Shown: positions 49,028 to 58,070 of the stretch, one piece after another
Layout of the letters: each line of letters opens with the position of its first letter
Numbering within the stretch: position 1 is the first letter of the stretch
Assembly: GCA_023410875.1 (NCBI GenBank)
Contig: JAEYPH010000115.1
Location: 1 to 64,000, forward strand
Source of the DNA: Bacillota bacterium
GTDB lineage: Bacteria; Bacillota; Clostridia; Christensenellales; UMGS416
DNA: 64,000 nucleotides
Direction of reading: 5' to 3'
Program-made: the position numbers and the translations under genes
Notes under the pieces: model-generated
Database searches by the model: none
What the model saw: only the letters and a program-made list of their open reading frames with translations
What the model was told of the DNA's origin: nothing

Positions 49028-51889
49028 CTATCTAATCGTGAAGGTGTAGACGGCGGTGTTGCCGGCCTTGTCCGTTGCAGTCACGGTGTATTTGCCCTTT
49101 GCGGTGAAAGCGTTGCTCGTCGGCCAGGTTATTGCCTTCCCGTCCTTTTTAATGGTTTTCACCGACAGCGCGGCATCGCTCACTGTCACCAGCACCTTGC
49201 CGGACACCGTACCGTTTTGAGGCACGACTTTACCCGTTGACGTCTTTACGACCACCTTCGGGGCGGTTTTGTCCACGGTAAAGGCGAACGACGTCACGTT
49301 CCCAGCTTTATCTGTAGCCGTAACGACATATTGGCCGTCCGTGGAGAAGGCGTTGGTGCTCGGCCATACGATGGTTACACCGTTCTTTTTCACAGTCTTA
49401 GCGGTAAGGGTGGCGTCGGTCACGGTCACCTTCACCGTCAATTTTTGATGGGAGTTCGCCGCGACGGTCTTGCCGTCGGTGGTCTTGGCTGTGACCACGG
49501 GCTTGATCTTGTCCACCGTGAAGATGAAAGTCCCCACGTTCCCCGCCTTGTCCGTCGCCGTGATCTCGTATTTTGCGCTGGCCGTGAAGATACCGGCGCT
49601 GGGCCACGCGATGGCCACACCGTTCTTCTTCACCGTCTTGGCTAAAAGGTTCGCATCGGTCACCGTCACCGTCACAGTGAGCTTTTTGTGGGCTACCCAT
49701 GCCACCACTTTGCCGTCGGACGTCTTGGCCGTGACCGCAGGCTTGGTTTTATCCACAGTGAAGGTGAAGGTCGCCACGTTTCCGGCCTTGTCCGTGGCCG
49801 TAACGGCATACTGGCCATCCGCCGAGAACGTGTTGGCGCTGGGCCACGCGATGGCCACGCCATTCTTCTTCACGGCCTTGGTCAGCAGGTTGGCGTCGGT
49901 CACTGTCACCGTCGCCGTCAGTTTCTGGAAGGTACCGGCTACCACAGCCTTGCCGTCGGACGTTTTGGCAGCAATCACAGGCTTGGTCTTATCCACCGTA
50001 AAGGTGAAGGTCGCCACGTTTCCGGCCTTGTCCGTGGCCGTAACGGCGTACTGGCCATCCGCCGAGAACGCATTGGCGCTGGGCCATGTGATGGCCACGC
50101 CGTTCTTCTTCACAGTCTTTGTGGAAAAGTTGGTGTCGGTCACAGTCACCGTCGCCGTCAGCTTCTGGTAGGAGTTCGCCGCCACCGTCTTGCCATCGGT
50201 CGTCTTCACAGTGATTACCGGCTTGGTTTTGTCTACCTTGAAGGAACGTGTAGTGACATTCCCAGCCTCATCCTCGGCCGTTACCACGTAAGAGCCGTCG
50301 GTGGAGAACACATTGCCGGAGGGCCATGCGATGGTCACATTGTCCTTTTTTGCCGTCTTTGTTACGGGATTGGTGTCTGTGACTGCGACCGTCACCGCTG
50401 TGTTGCAGAAAGCGCCGTTGTTCAAAACGGTACCGGACGCGTTCTTCAACACGATGGATGGCGGCGTGGTGTCCGACGACGGATCTGCGGGCACGGTGAA
50501 GGCATTGATGCATACGTCATAAGAAGACGAAGCGATGTCCGTCCAGGCACCACCGCTGCTGGAAACATAGCTCTGGCCGGCAGCGAACGTGGCATTGTCC
50601 GAATAATTCATCGATATCATCTCGATCGGAATGGGGTAAGTATAGGCGGGCGTCGTGATCTGTACGATGATCTCAAACTTCTGGTTCGCCGTCAGGTTCA
50701 CCGGGCTGCTCAGCGGGATCTTTTGATAACCGGCATCAGTTGCAGTACCGCTCTGCGGAGACTGCCATACGTGTACAAACTGCCCAGAGACCGCGTCATA
50801 CCGGGTAACATAGATATTATAACTGGCGCCGTCCGCGGTGAAAAACAGGCCGACGCTGTTCAGCGTTTCCTGCGCTGTCGAAGTGAAGACCGATTTCATC
50901 CAGGCGCTTTCCTGCCCATATCCCAGAGAAGCAATCATGCCAAGGTCGGCGTAAGTGTACACCTTCTCATCTTCGACCGGCGCCGTCAGCTCAAAGGCGT
51001 TGGCTTCTGCAGACAGCGACTGGTCGGCGTAGGAAAGCCAGAAATAGCCGCTGTTGCCCCAGCCGTCGCCCCAGCTGTTCTTGACTAGCCAAGCGCCATT
51101 AAGGCCTGGATTGGTTGCGAAATTGGCGGCTGGATAAGTGTCATCCCAGCCAACCAGCGTCACGGCATGGTTGGGTGTATTGCCATATGGGCAGTAGTAT
51201 GCCGCCGTGCCAGCGCGATACATCGTTGTTGACGAGGATGCATAATAGGAAATCTCTATCGCGCCTTTGTCCATCAACGTAGCTTTCCATTCGTTGTCGG
51301 TATACAGTGTGCTCCATTGCTTCAGGGAAAAGCTGGGCTTTTGATCAGGGGAGGGCATGGCGCCGCCATAGAGCGCCTGATCCTCCCTGAGCGGGCTGGT
51401 GCCCCGAGCCAACAGCGCGGCCGCCATGTAAGAGTTGCCACCCAGATTGAACACCGAACCGCTCGTACGTTTTGTAAAGGCAGGCAGGCCGTTATAGGAT
51501 TCATAGGCGAAATAAGCCAACTGCCACTCGGAGAAGTCCGGCGCAGCGATCAGCCCGTCGCTCTTTGCGATGCTCTCCGCTGATGCCAGAGCCGCAAAGG
51601 ACCAGCAGGTTCCATAGATACCTTGGTCCTTGACCGGTGTCATACGGCTCTGCGCGACCAAGCTGTATGCCGGAGGCAGCACACTGCGGGTATCCGGCCC
51701 GCTGAATGAAGGCGTGTCGCTGTGGTCGGTTGTGAATGGCGGAGGTACATACCCGCCGCCATCGCCAGGGGTGGTCACGATGACCGTCGGAGCTTCAACA
51801 GGGTCTTGCGCGTGGGCAATCGTCGGAATGCCCGTGATAATCAGCAAGCTTAGGATTAAGGATAGGAGCACAGCGATTCCTTTTCTCAT
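49028..51889 (-). CDS. Secreted papain-like (C1A) cysteine protease with six Ig-like repeats
   Basis: A 953-residue exported protein. The signal peptide (MRKGIAVLLSLILSLLIITG, ending about AHA) starts at 51889, where GAGGG lies 5 bases upstream; ATGs at 51907 and 51904 are weaker. The C1A domain (about 65-320) has the active Cys in GIYGTCWSFAAL, His in NHAVTLVGWDD and Asn in WLVKNSWGDGWG. A beta-rich region typical of clostridial C1A proteases (lectin-like, to about 460) follows. Six tandem Ig-like units of about 80 residues complete it, most beginning VDKTKP and ending TDKAGN plus a short strand. No LPxTG or SLH anchor is seen, so the protein may be released. Confidence 0.9.
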   Translation of the reverse strand: MRKGIAVLLSLILSLLIITGIPTIAHAQDPVEAPTVIVTTPGDGGGYVPPPFTTDHSDTPSFSGPDTRSVLPPAYSLVAQSRMTPVKDQGIYGTCWSFAALASAESIAKSDGLIAAPDFSEWQLAYFAYESYNGLPAFTKRTSGSVFNLGGNSYMAAALLARGTSPLREDQALYGGAMPSPDQKPSFSLKQWSTLYTDNEWKATLMDKGAIEISYYASSSTTMYRAGTAAYYCPYGNTPNHAVTLVGWDDTYPAANFATNPGLNGAWLVKNSWGDGWGNSGYFWLSYADQSLSAEANAFELTAPVEDEKVYTYADLGMIASLGYGQESAWMKSVFTSTAQETLNSVGLFFTADGASYNIYVTRYDAVSGQFVHVWQSPQSGTATDAGYQKIPLSSPVNLTANQKFEIIVQITTPAYTYPIPIEMISMNYSDNATFAAGQSYVSSSGGAWTDIASSSYDVCINAFTVPADPSSDTTPPSIVLKNASGTVLNNGAFCNTAVTVAVTDTNPVTKTAKKDNVTIAWPSGNVFSTDGSYVVTAEDEAGNVTTRSFKVDKTKPVITVKTTDGKTVAANSYQKLTATVTVTDTNFSTKTVKKNGVAITWPSANAFSADGQYAVTATDKAGNVATFTFTVDKTKPVIAAKTSDGKAVVAGTFQKLTATVTVTDANLLTKAVKKNGVAIAWPSANTFSADGQYAVTATDKAGNVATFTFTVDKTKPAVTAKTSDGKVVAWVAHKKLTVTVTVTDANLLAKTVKKNGVAIAWPSAGIFTASAKYEITATDKAGNVGTFIFTVDKIKPVVTAKTTDGKTVAANSHQKLTVKVTVTDATLTAKTVKKNGVTIVWPSTNAFSTDGQYVVTATDKAGNVTSFAFTVDKTAPKVVVKTSTGKVVPQNGTVSGKVLVTVSDAALSVKTIKKDGKAITWPTSNAFTAKGKYTVTATDKAGNTAVYTFTIR
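49031..50465. repeat. Six tandem 240-bp coding repeats in the C1A protease gene
   Basis: Units of 240 bases (80 codons) lie head to tail. The two units around 49740-50220 are almost identical at DNA level; the outermost units are more diverged. The gradient suggests recent duplication in the centre of the array. These are protein repeats, not CRISPR. Confidence 0.85.
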
Positions 51890-51997
51890 AGCACCCTCAC
51901 ACATCATCCGTACATTAAAACCATATATGGTTGCTCCTGTACATACTTCCGTATTATATCATAGTAAGTTAATAATGCTAGCTCAATAAATAAAAAT

Positions 51998-52024
51998 TCA
52001 GCCATTGGCACTGCCAATGGCTGA
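51998..52024 (-). terminator. Rho-independent terminator of asnB
   Basis: A perfect 12-bp stem (51998-52009 with 52013-52024, 3-base loop) is followed on the minus strand by a T-rich tract (ATTTTTATTT). It lies 26 bases after the asnB stop. Confidence 0.9.
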
Positions 52025-52049
52025 GCACAGAAACCCGCTGCAGGAGAAC

Positions 52050-53879
52050 TTACACCATTTCCACGCGATAATGCCGGAACCAATGATCCAGCTGAACCAG
52101 ATAGGCCACCAACTGCGGCCGCGCCATCAGTTGGCCGAACCATGTCAGGTTCTGCAGGTTGCCGATGTCGCCCAGGATGTCCTTACGCAGCAGTGCGTGC
52201 AGCGCCGACGAGGGGTCATCCAGCGCGTGCTTGAGCTGCGCGGTCACCAGTTGCTCGTAAAGAGGATCGTGGGTCTTGGGATAAGGGCTCTTCTTGCGGT
52301 GCAGCACCGATTCGGGCAGCAGGTCTTCGCAGGCGTCCCGCAGCACGGCCTTTTCCACGTTGTCCCGGCGTTTGATGTCCCAGGGGATGTTGAAGACGTA
52401 TTCGGCGATGCGGTGGTCAGCGAAAGGCACGCGAACCTCCAGCGCCGATGCCATGGACATGCGGTCTTTGCGTTCCAGCAGCGACTGCATGAACCATAGG
52501 ATGCTGGTGTAGCTGATCTGACGCAGAACACGGTCGCGGTCACACTCGCCCTCCAGCACCGGGCATTCGGCCAGGCTGCGCCGGAACACGCCGGCGATGT
52601 AGGCCTCGCCATCCTTCGGGCGGATGACGTCTTCATTGAACAAGCTGGAGCGCATGCTCAGCGAATGAATCCACGGGAAGCCCGTAAGTTCCTGCGGCGG
52701 GTTGGCAAACCACGGATAGCCGCCGAAAATCTCGTCGGCGCACTCGCCGGAAAGGCCCACCGTGTGCCGCCGCTTGATCAGGCTGCAATAATACAGCAGC
52801 GACGCGTCTACGTCTCCCATGCCGGGCATGTCGCGGAAGGCCGCGGCATCCCGCAGCAGCGCTGCCTCATCCTCGGAGGAAGCCGTGAGGATCGTGTGAC
52901 GGCTGCCTATGTATTCGGCCACGGCGCTGGCATAGGCGTCGTCGCTATTGGGCTGAAAGGGCGTGGCGCGGAAATGCTCGCGGTTGCCCTCGTGCTCGAA
53001 GGAATAAGTGTCCAGCTCCTTACCCTGGGCGTGCAGATGCCTCGCGGCCACCGAGGAGATGATGGAAGAATCCAGCCCGCCGGACAGCAGCGTGCACAGC
53101 GGCACGTCGCTTACCAACTGGCGGGTGATGGCGTCGCGCACCAGCTCGCCCACCTGGCGCGCGGTGTCCTCGGGGCTGTCGCTGTGCTCGCGGGCCTGCA
53201 GCTGCCAATAGGGCCGGCTGTGCACCGTGCCGTCGCACAGCACCTCCATGCACCAGCCGGGCAGCAACTCCTGCACATCGCGGAACACACCGCTGCCGGG
53301 GATGCGCGTGGGCAGCAGGTACACGAGCTGCCATAGGCCTTCCCTATCCAACCGGGGCGTGAAGTCCGGGTAACAGAACAGCGCCTTGATCTCCGAGGAA
53401 AAGATGAAATCGCCGTCGTGTTTGGCGTAGAACAGGGGCTTTACACCCATGCGGTCGCGGGCCAGGAACACGCGCTGCAGCCGCGCATCATAAATAGCAA
53501 AGGCGAAGATGCCGTTGAGCCGCTCCAGGCACGCAGCACCCCAGGCCATGTAGCTGGCCAGCAGCACCTCGGTGTCGCAATTGGTGGAAAACAGAAAGCC
53601 CATGCCCTCCAGCTCCCGGCGCAGCTGGGCGGTGTTGTAGAGCTCGCCGTTGTAGATGATCGTATAGTCACAGCCCCAGCGGCTGCGCGTCATGGGCTGC
53701 AAGCCGTTGGCCGGGTCTATGACCGACAGGCGGTTGTGGGCCAGGCTGACCCGATCCGCGTCAAAGATGCCGGTCTGATCCGGCCCGCGATGCCTGAGCG
53801 CCCGGTTCATGGCCTCGGCTGCGGCGTGGCGCCGCTCCGGGGCCAGTGCGCCGCCGATGATGCCCGCGATGGAACACAT
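52050..53879 (-). CDS. asnB: Asparagine synthase (glutamine-hydrolysing)
   Basis: A 609-residue class-II amidotransferase. The start is fixed by the required nucleophile: Met is followed by Cys2 (MCSIAGIIGG), with GGAGGG upstream. The glutaminase domain has RHRGPDQTG and NGELYN. The synthetase domain has the pyrophosphate loop LLSGGLDSSI and the SGECADEIFGGYPW block. It makes Asn from Asp, Gln and ATP. A 5' extension of the frame is not coding-like. It is a single gene. Confidence 0.96.
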   Translation of the reverse strand: MCSIAGIIGGALAPERRHAAAEAMNRALRHRGPDQTGIFDADRVSLAHNRLSVIDPANGLQPMTRSRWGCDYTIIYNGELYNTAQLRRELEGMGFLFSTNCDTEVLLASYMAWGAACLERLNGIFAFAIYDARLQRVFLARDRMGVKPLFYAKHDGDFIFSSEIKALFCYPDFTPRLDREGLWQLVYLLPTRIPGSGVFRDVQELLPGWCMEVLCDGTVHSRPYWQLQAREHSDSPEDTARQVGELVRDAITRQLVSDVPLCTLLSGGLDSSIISSVAARHLHAQGKELDTYSFEHEGNREHFRATPFQPNSDDAYASAVAEYIGSRHTILTASSEDEAALLRDAAAFRDMPGMGDVDASLLYYCSLIKRRHTVGLSGECADEIFGGYPWFANPPQELTGFPWIHSLSMRSSLFNEDVIRPKDGEAYIAGVFRRSLAECPVLEGECDRDRVLRQISYTSILWFMQSLLERKDRMSMASALEVRVPFADHRIAEYVFNIPWDIKRRDNVEKAVLRDACEDLLPESVLHRKKSPYPKTHDPLYEQLVTAQLKHALDDPSSALHALLRKDILGDIGNLQNLTWFGQLMARPQLVAYLVQLDHWFRHYRVEMV

Positions 53880-54003
53880 GGACGTCCCTCCTCTTGCTTG
53901 CCCGGCACGCTTACGCTCTGCCGGTCTATCTATCAGAATATGTCGCGCCGCCATCGGCTGTTCCGTATAGACGGCTTATGCCTTTTTTCACAAAATGGGA
54001 ACG

Positions 54004-54032
54004 TTTACGCAATGCTTTGTATATGGTAAAAT
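54004..54032 (+). promoter_or_regulatory. Promoter of cellobiose phosphorylase with a cre-like overlap
   Basis: TTTACG (54004-54009) and TAAAAT (54027-54032) are spaced 17 bases apart. The -35 overlaps TGGGAACGTTTACG (53996-54009), which resembles a catabolite-response or LacI-family site with about two mismatches. Repression by a sugar regulator is plausible; the operator part is weak. Confidence 0.55.
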
Positions 54033-54067
54033 GCCCAATGGAAACATATGGCAAAGGAGGCAGCGCG

Positions 54068-56500
54068 ATGCAGTTCGGTCATTTCGATGACGGACGCAAG
54101 GAGTACGTCATCACCACGCCCAGAACGCCCTACCCCTGGATCAACTACCTGGGGTCGGAAAACTTCTTCGGCATCATCTCCAACACCGCCGGGGGCTACT
54201 GCTTCTATAAGGACGCCCGGCTGCGCCGGGTCACCCGCTACCGCTACAACAACACGCCCATCGACCTGGGCGGGCGGTATTTCTACATCGTGGACGGCGA
54301 CGATTACTGGACGCCGGGCTGGATGCCGGTCAAGCGGGAGCTGGACTTCTACGAGTGCCGCCACGGCCTGGGCTACACGTCTATCACCGGCCAGCGGGGC
54401 GGCGTGCGCGTAAACCAGCACGCCTTCGTGCCGCTGGGCAGCAACGCCGAGGTGCACGCCGTCACCGTACGCAACGTCTCCACCGCCGCCAAACGGCTCA
54501 AGCTGTTCTCCTATGTGGAGTTCTGCCTGTGGAACGCGCTGGACGACATGACCAACTTCCAGCGCAACTTCTCCACCGGTGAGGTGGAGGTGGACGGCTC
54601 CACGATCTACCACAAGACCGAATACCGGGAACGCCGCGACCATTACGCCTTCTACAGCGTCAACGCGCCGGCCGCCGGCTTCGATACCGACCGCGAGAGC
54701 TTCCTGGGCCTGTACAACGGCCCCGAGGCCCCCGACGCCGTGCGCGAGGGCAGGCCGCGCAACTCGGTGGCCAGCGGCTGGTCGCCCATCGCCTCCCACT
54801 GCGTGGAGCTGGCCTTGGCCCCCGGCGAGGAGCGCCAGCTGATCTTTGTGCTGGGCTATGTAGAGAACCCTCAGGACGAAAAATGGGAGCGCCCCGGCAT
54901 CATCAACAAGACCCGCGCCCGCGAGCTCATCGCCCGTTTCTCCACACCCCAGGCTGTGAGCGACGCCCTGGCGGCGCTGGCTGCCTATTGGGACGATCTG
55001 CTGGGCAAGTACGCGCTCAGCAGCGGCGACGACAAGCTGGACCGCATGGTGAACATCTGGAACCCCTACCAATGCATGGTCACCTTCAACATGAGCCGCA
55101 GCGCCAGCTACTTCGAGAGCGGCATCGGCCGGGGCCTGGGCTTCCGCGACAGCAGTCAGGACCTGCTGGGTTTCGTGCACCAGATCCCCACCCGCGCCCG
55201 GGAGCGCATCCTGGACATCGCGGCCACGCAGTTTGAGGACGGCGGCGCCTATCACCAGTATCAGCCGCTGACCAAGAAGGGCAACTTCGACGTGGGCGGC
55301 GGCTTCAACGACGACCCGCTGTGGCTGATACTGGGCACAGCCGCCTACATCAAGGAGACCGGCGACTGGAGCATACTGGACGAGCCCGTGGGCTTCGATT
55401 GCCGCGACGACAACAAAGCGCCGCTGCTGGAGCACCTGCGCCGCAGCTTCCACCATGTGCCCAACAACCTGGGCCCCCACGGCCTGCCGCTGATTGGCCG
55501 GGCCGACTGGAACGACTGCCTGAACCTGAACTGCTTCTCCGCGACGCCGGACGAGAGCTTCCAGACCTACGGCAACCCCGACGGCCGCGTGGCGGAATCG
55601 GTGTTCATCGCGGGCATGTTCGTGTACATCGGGCCGGATTACGCCGAAATTCTGCGGCGCAAGGGCTTTGATACCGAGGCCGAAGAGGCGCTGGCTCTGG
55701 TGGACCGCATGCGGGCCACAACCATAGAGCACGGCTTCGATGGCGACTGGTTCCTGCGGGCCTACGACGCCTATGGCAACAAGGTGGGCAGCCGCGAGAA
55801 CGAGGAGGCCCAGATCTTCATCGAGCCTCAGGGCTTCTGCGTGATGGCCGGCATCGGCGTGCCCGAAGGGCTGGCCCACAAGGCGCTGGCCGCCGTGGAG
55901 CAGCGCCTGGACACACCCTACGGCGTGGTGCTCAACAACCCGCCCTTCACCTGCTACCATCTGGAGCTGGGCGAGATCAGCAGCTACCCACCGGGCTACA
56001 AGGAGAACGCCGGCATCTTCTGCCACAACAACCCGTGGATCATGATGGCCGAGACGGTGCTGGGCCGCGGCGACAGAGCCTTTGCCTATTACCGCAAGAT
56101 CGCGCCGGCCTATCTGGAGGAGATTTCCGAAATCCACCGCACCGAGCCCTATGTGTATGCGCAGATGGTGGCCGGCAAGGACGCCGTGCGCCACGGCGAG
56201 GCCAAGAACTCCTGGCTCACCGGCACCGCCGCGTGGAACTATGTGGCCATCAGCCAGTCCATCCTGGGCATCCAGCCCGGCTGGGACGGCCTGACCGTGA
56301 ACCCGTGCATCCCCGCCGGCTGGGACGGCTTCACGGTGACCCGCAAGTATCGCGGAGCCACCTACCGCATCACATTTGACAACGCCGCCCACGTGTCCAA
56401 GGGCGTACGGTCCGTCACCGTGGACGGCCAAGTCGTGCCCGGCAATGTGCTGCCGGTTTTCGATGGCGGCGAGCACGAGGTCATCGTGACGATGGGTTGA
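54068..56500 (+). CDS. cbp: Cellobiose phosphorylase (GH94)
   Basis: An 810-residue cytoplasmic enzyme that splits cellobiose with phosphate into glucose 1-phosphate and glucose, saving ATP. Sequence and length follow the Clostridium thermocellum enzyme closely from the first residues (FDDGRKEYVITTPRTPYPWI), through SRSASYFESGIGRGLGFRDS, to LLPVFDGGEHE at the end. The catalytic Asp is in RADWNDCLNLNC (about residue 483), and YKENAGIFCHNN forms part of the phosphate site. The ATG at 54068 is preceded by AAAGGAGG at ideal spacing; upstream open frame is ignored. No sugar transporter is adjacent. A GC-rich hairpin follows. Confidence 0.96.
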   Translation: MQFGHFDDGRKEYVITTPRTPYPWINYLGSENFFGIISNTAGGYCFYKDARLRRVTRYRYNNTPIDLGGRYFYIVDGDDYWTPGWMPVKRELDFYECRHGLGYTSITGQRGGVRVNQHAFVPLGSNAEVHAVTVRNVSTAAKRLKLFSYVEFCLWNALDDMTNFQRNFSTGEVEVDGSTIYHKTEYRERRDHYAFYSVNAPAAGFDTDRESFLGLYNGPEAPDAVREGRPRNSVASGWSPIASHCVELALAPGEERQLIFVLGYVENPQDEKWERPGIINKTRARELIARFSTPQAVSDALAALAAYWDDLLGKYALSSGDDKLDRMVNIWNPYQCMVTFNMSRSASYFESGIGRGLGFRDSSQDLLGFVHQIPTRARERILDIAATQFEDGGAYHQYQPLTKKGNFDVGGGFNDDPLWLILGTAAYIKETGDWSILDEPVGFDCRDDNKAPLLEHLRRSFHHVPNNLGPHGLPLIGRADWNDCLNLNCFSATPDESFQTYGNPDGRVAESVFIAGMFVYIGPDYAEILRRKGFDTEAEEALALVDRMRATTIEHGFDGDWFLRAYDAYGNKVGSRENEEAQIFIEPQGFCVMAGIGVPEGLAHKALAAVEQRLDTPYGVVLNNPPFTCYHLELGEISSYPPGYKENAGIFCHNNPWIMMAETVLGRGDRAFAYYRKIAPAYLEEISEIHRTEPYVYAQMVAGKDAVRHGEAKNSWLTGTAAWNYVAISQSILGIQPGWDGLTVNPCIPAGWDGFTVTRKYRGATYRITFDNAAHVSKGVRSVTVDGQVVPGNVLPVFDGGEHEVIVTMG

Positions 56501-56527
56501 CGTCCCCTCCCCATGCCATCCTCTCAA

Positions 56528-56566
56528 AGGCCCGGTTCGCCGCTCTCCCCGCGGCGGGCCGGGCCT
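56528..56566 (+). terminator. GC-rich hairpin after cellobiose phosphorylase
   Basis: AGGCCCGG (56528-56535) pairs with CCGGGCCT (56559-56566), and CGCCGC (56538-56543) with GCGGCG (56551-56556). It is a strong stem 28 bases after the stop but lacks a clean T run, so it is terminator-like rather than classical. Confidence 0.55.
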
Positions 56567-56583
56567 CTCCGATGCTTTTCATA

Positions 56584-56611
56584 TTGTCAAGATCATATTC
56601 AATGATAAAAT
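56584..56611 (+). promoter_or_regulatory. Promoter of the downstream membrane-protein gene
   Basis: TTGTCA (56584-56589) and TAAAAT (56606-56611) are 16 bases apart, in an AT-rich island 43 bases before the next start codon. Confidence 0.55.
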
Positions 56612-56654
56612 GAAGTGGTATCAAAGTAACCACATAGGACGGTAATGGTCGGCC

Positions 56655-57722
56655 ATGGACAACATCCTGATCCGCAACATCCGCCACACCTGCCGCAACC
56701 GGCTCTTCGCGGCAATACCTCTGCTGGCAGTCGGTATCGCACTGATCGGGTGGCTTGTAGGCAACGGCCTCATTGCCGCCGTCTTCCACCGGGCGATGCC
56801 ATTTGACCTGGCATCGCTCAATGTGGACGCGCTGGGCGCCCGTGAATCAGTCGGACAGATTCATTTGCCCGTGCAGACGATCTCGCTGGCGCTCCCCGCC
56901 GGCTACTATCAGGACTCCGGGTTGACCTATACCGATGGAGAGGCGGCCACGGCGGATTATTATCTGATCACACAGCAGGCAAACGGGCTGTTCCTTTTCA
57001 TTGTCGTGGATCATGAAACGTATCAGGCCCTGGCCGGCTTGCCAGCGCACAGGTTCATCGGCTGTCTGCGCAGGCCGTCGCCTGCTTTGATCGAGTACCT
57101 GAAAAAGGAGTACGCTCAGGAAGGCATTGAATACGACGAATGGATGAGCACGCTGACCACATACCAATTGGATACGACGCGCAGAGGCTCGGCCTATGGC
57201 CTGCTGCTGCTGGCGTTGGCGCTGGCGTGCACGGCGGGCGGCGCTTTGCTGTTGTGGACTGGTCTTCGGCCACTTCTGGACCCTCACAGCCACAGCGTCT
57301 ACCGGAGGCTGCAGAACTGGGGAGACGCCGATGTGGCGCCGGCGCGCATCCAGCAGGAAGTGGATGAGGAGAGCGTGGACTACTACACGTATCGCCGGCA
57401 ATATCTTCTGCTGACCTCGGGATGGCTGCTGCAAGGCAGTGCCTTCTCTGTGCGCATCTATCGCGGCAGCGAGATCATATGGGTATACAACACCAAGAAC
57501 GTGCAGTCTTTTGACGATGTCCCCACAGACCGGAGTCATGTCAACATCTGTTTCGCCGGCAAGCGCCTCAGATGCCCGATGCGCATTGACCTGTGCCAAA
57601 AACTGTTGCAGGACTTGTTGGTACGCTATCCCAGCGCCATCTATGGGTACACCGCGGAGCGGGAGGCTGCGTGGCGGGCAAACCCGGCCGCCTTCGCAGA
57701 TACGGTTCGCAAAACCGCCTAG
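56655..57722 (+). CDS. Two-helix membrane protein of unknown function (DUF6709-like)
   Basis: A 355-residue protein with membrane helices at about 18-41 (FAAIPLLAVGIALIGWLVG) and 180-205. A roughly 135-residue extracytoplasmic domain lies between them, and a C-terminal cytoplasmic domain contains a pleckstrin-like beta pattern (YRGSEIIWVYNTKNVQSF). Layout and motifs recall proteins filed as DUF6709, but that is from memory. No functional clue comes from the neighbours. A terminator follows. Confidence 0.7.
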   Translation: MDNILIRNIRHTCRNRLFAAIPLLAVGIALIGWLVGNGLIAAVFHRAMPFDLASLNVDALGARESVGQIHLPVQTISLALPAGYYQDSGLTYTDGEAATADYYLITQQANGLFLFIVVDHETYQALAGLPAHRFIGCLRRPSPALIEYLKKEYAQEGIEYDEWMSTLTTYQLDTTRRGSAYGLLLLALALACTAGGALLLWTGLRPLLDPHSHSVYRRLQNWGDADVAPARIQQEVDEESVDYYTYRRQYLLLTSGWLLQGSAFSVRIYRGSEIIWVYNTKNVQSFDDVPTDRSHVNICFAGKRLRCPMRIDLCQKLLQDLLVRYPSAIYGYTAEREAAWRANPAAFADTVRKTA

Positions 57723-57784
57723 GTCTGAGGCAGAATGTGCCCATGACAATGGGGTAAACCAGTGGTATACTTGCCTCCAAACAG

Positions 57785-57824
57785 AACGAAGGCGTTCGGC
57801 CAGTGCCGGGCCCCTTCGTTTTTT
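57785..57824 (+). terminator. Rho-independent terminator
   Basis: AACGAAGG (57785-57792) pairs with CCTTCGTT (57813-57820), with an inner CGGC-CAGT-GCCG hairpin, and is followed by a T tract to 57824. The remaining bases to 58070 are AT-rich. They hold a possible promoter for the dehydrogenase gene (TTTAAA at 57974, TATATT at 57997, 17-base spacing) and no gene. Confidence 0.82.
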
Positions 57825-58070
57825 GTCATTGGGCATTGGAAATTCAACGGAAACTGCCTGTGCTTACGTGGTTTGACAAAAATCTATCAATTTCTACAGC
57901 GTGCGACAAGGGAATTTGGATGCTGCGTCACTTTTCCTCGCCAAGGGGTTATGCTAAGATATATGCTGTTCATTTTAAAATGGGGGAGGATTGGACTATA
58001 TTGAACCAAACCTCAAGAATGAACATTTAAATAGTTCTAAAATTAAATTTATCATAATTCGGAGGAACCA

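Noticed and set aside
49031..50465. Regularly spaced DNA repeats suggesting CRISPR
   Set aside because: The period is 240 bases, exactly 80 codons in frame within an exported protein, and there are no short direct repeats with unique spacers.
54005..56527. An 840-codon open frame antisense to cellobiose phosphorylase
   Set aside because: The plus-strand GH94 protein is unambiguous; long antisense frames are expected in high-GC codon-biased genes and this one has no family-like motifs.
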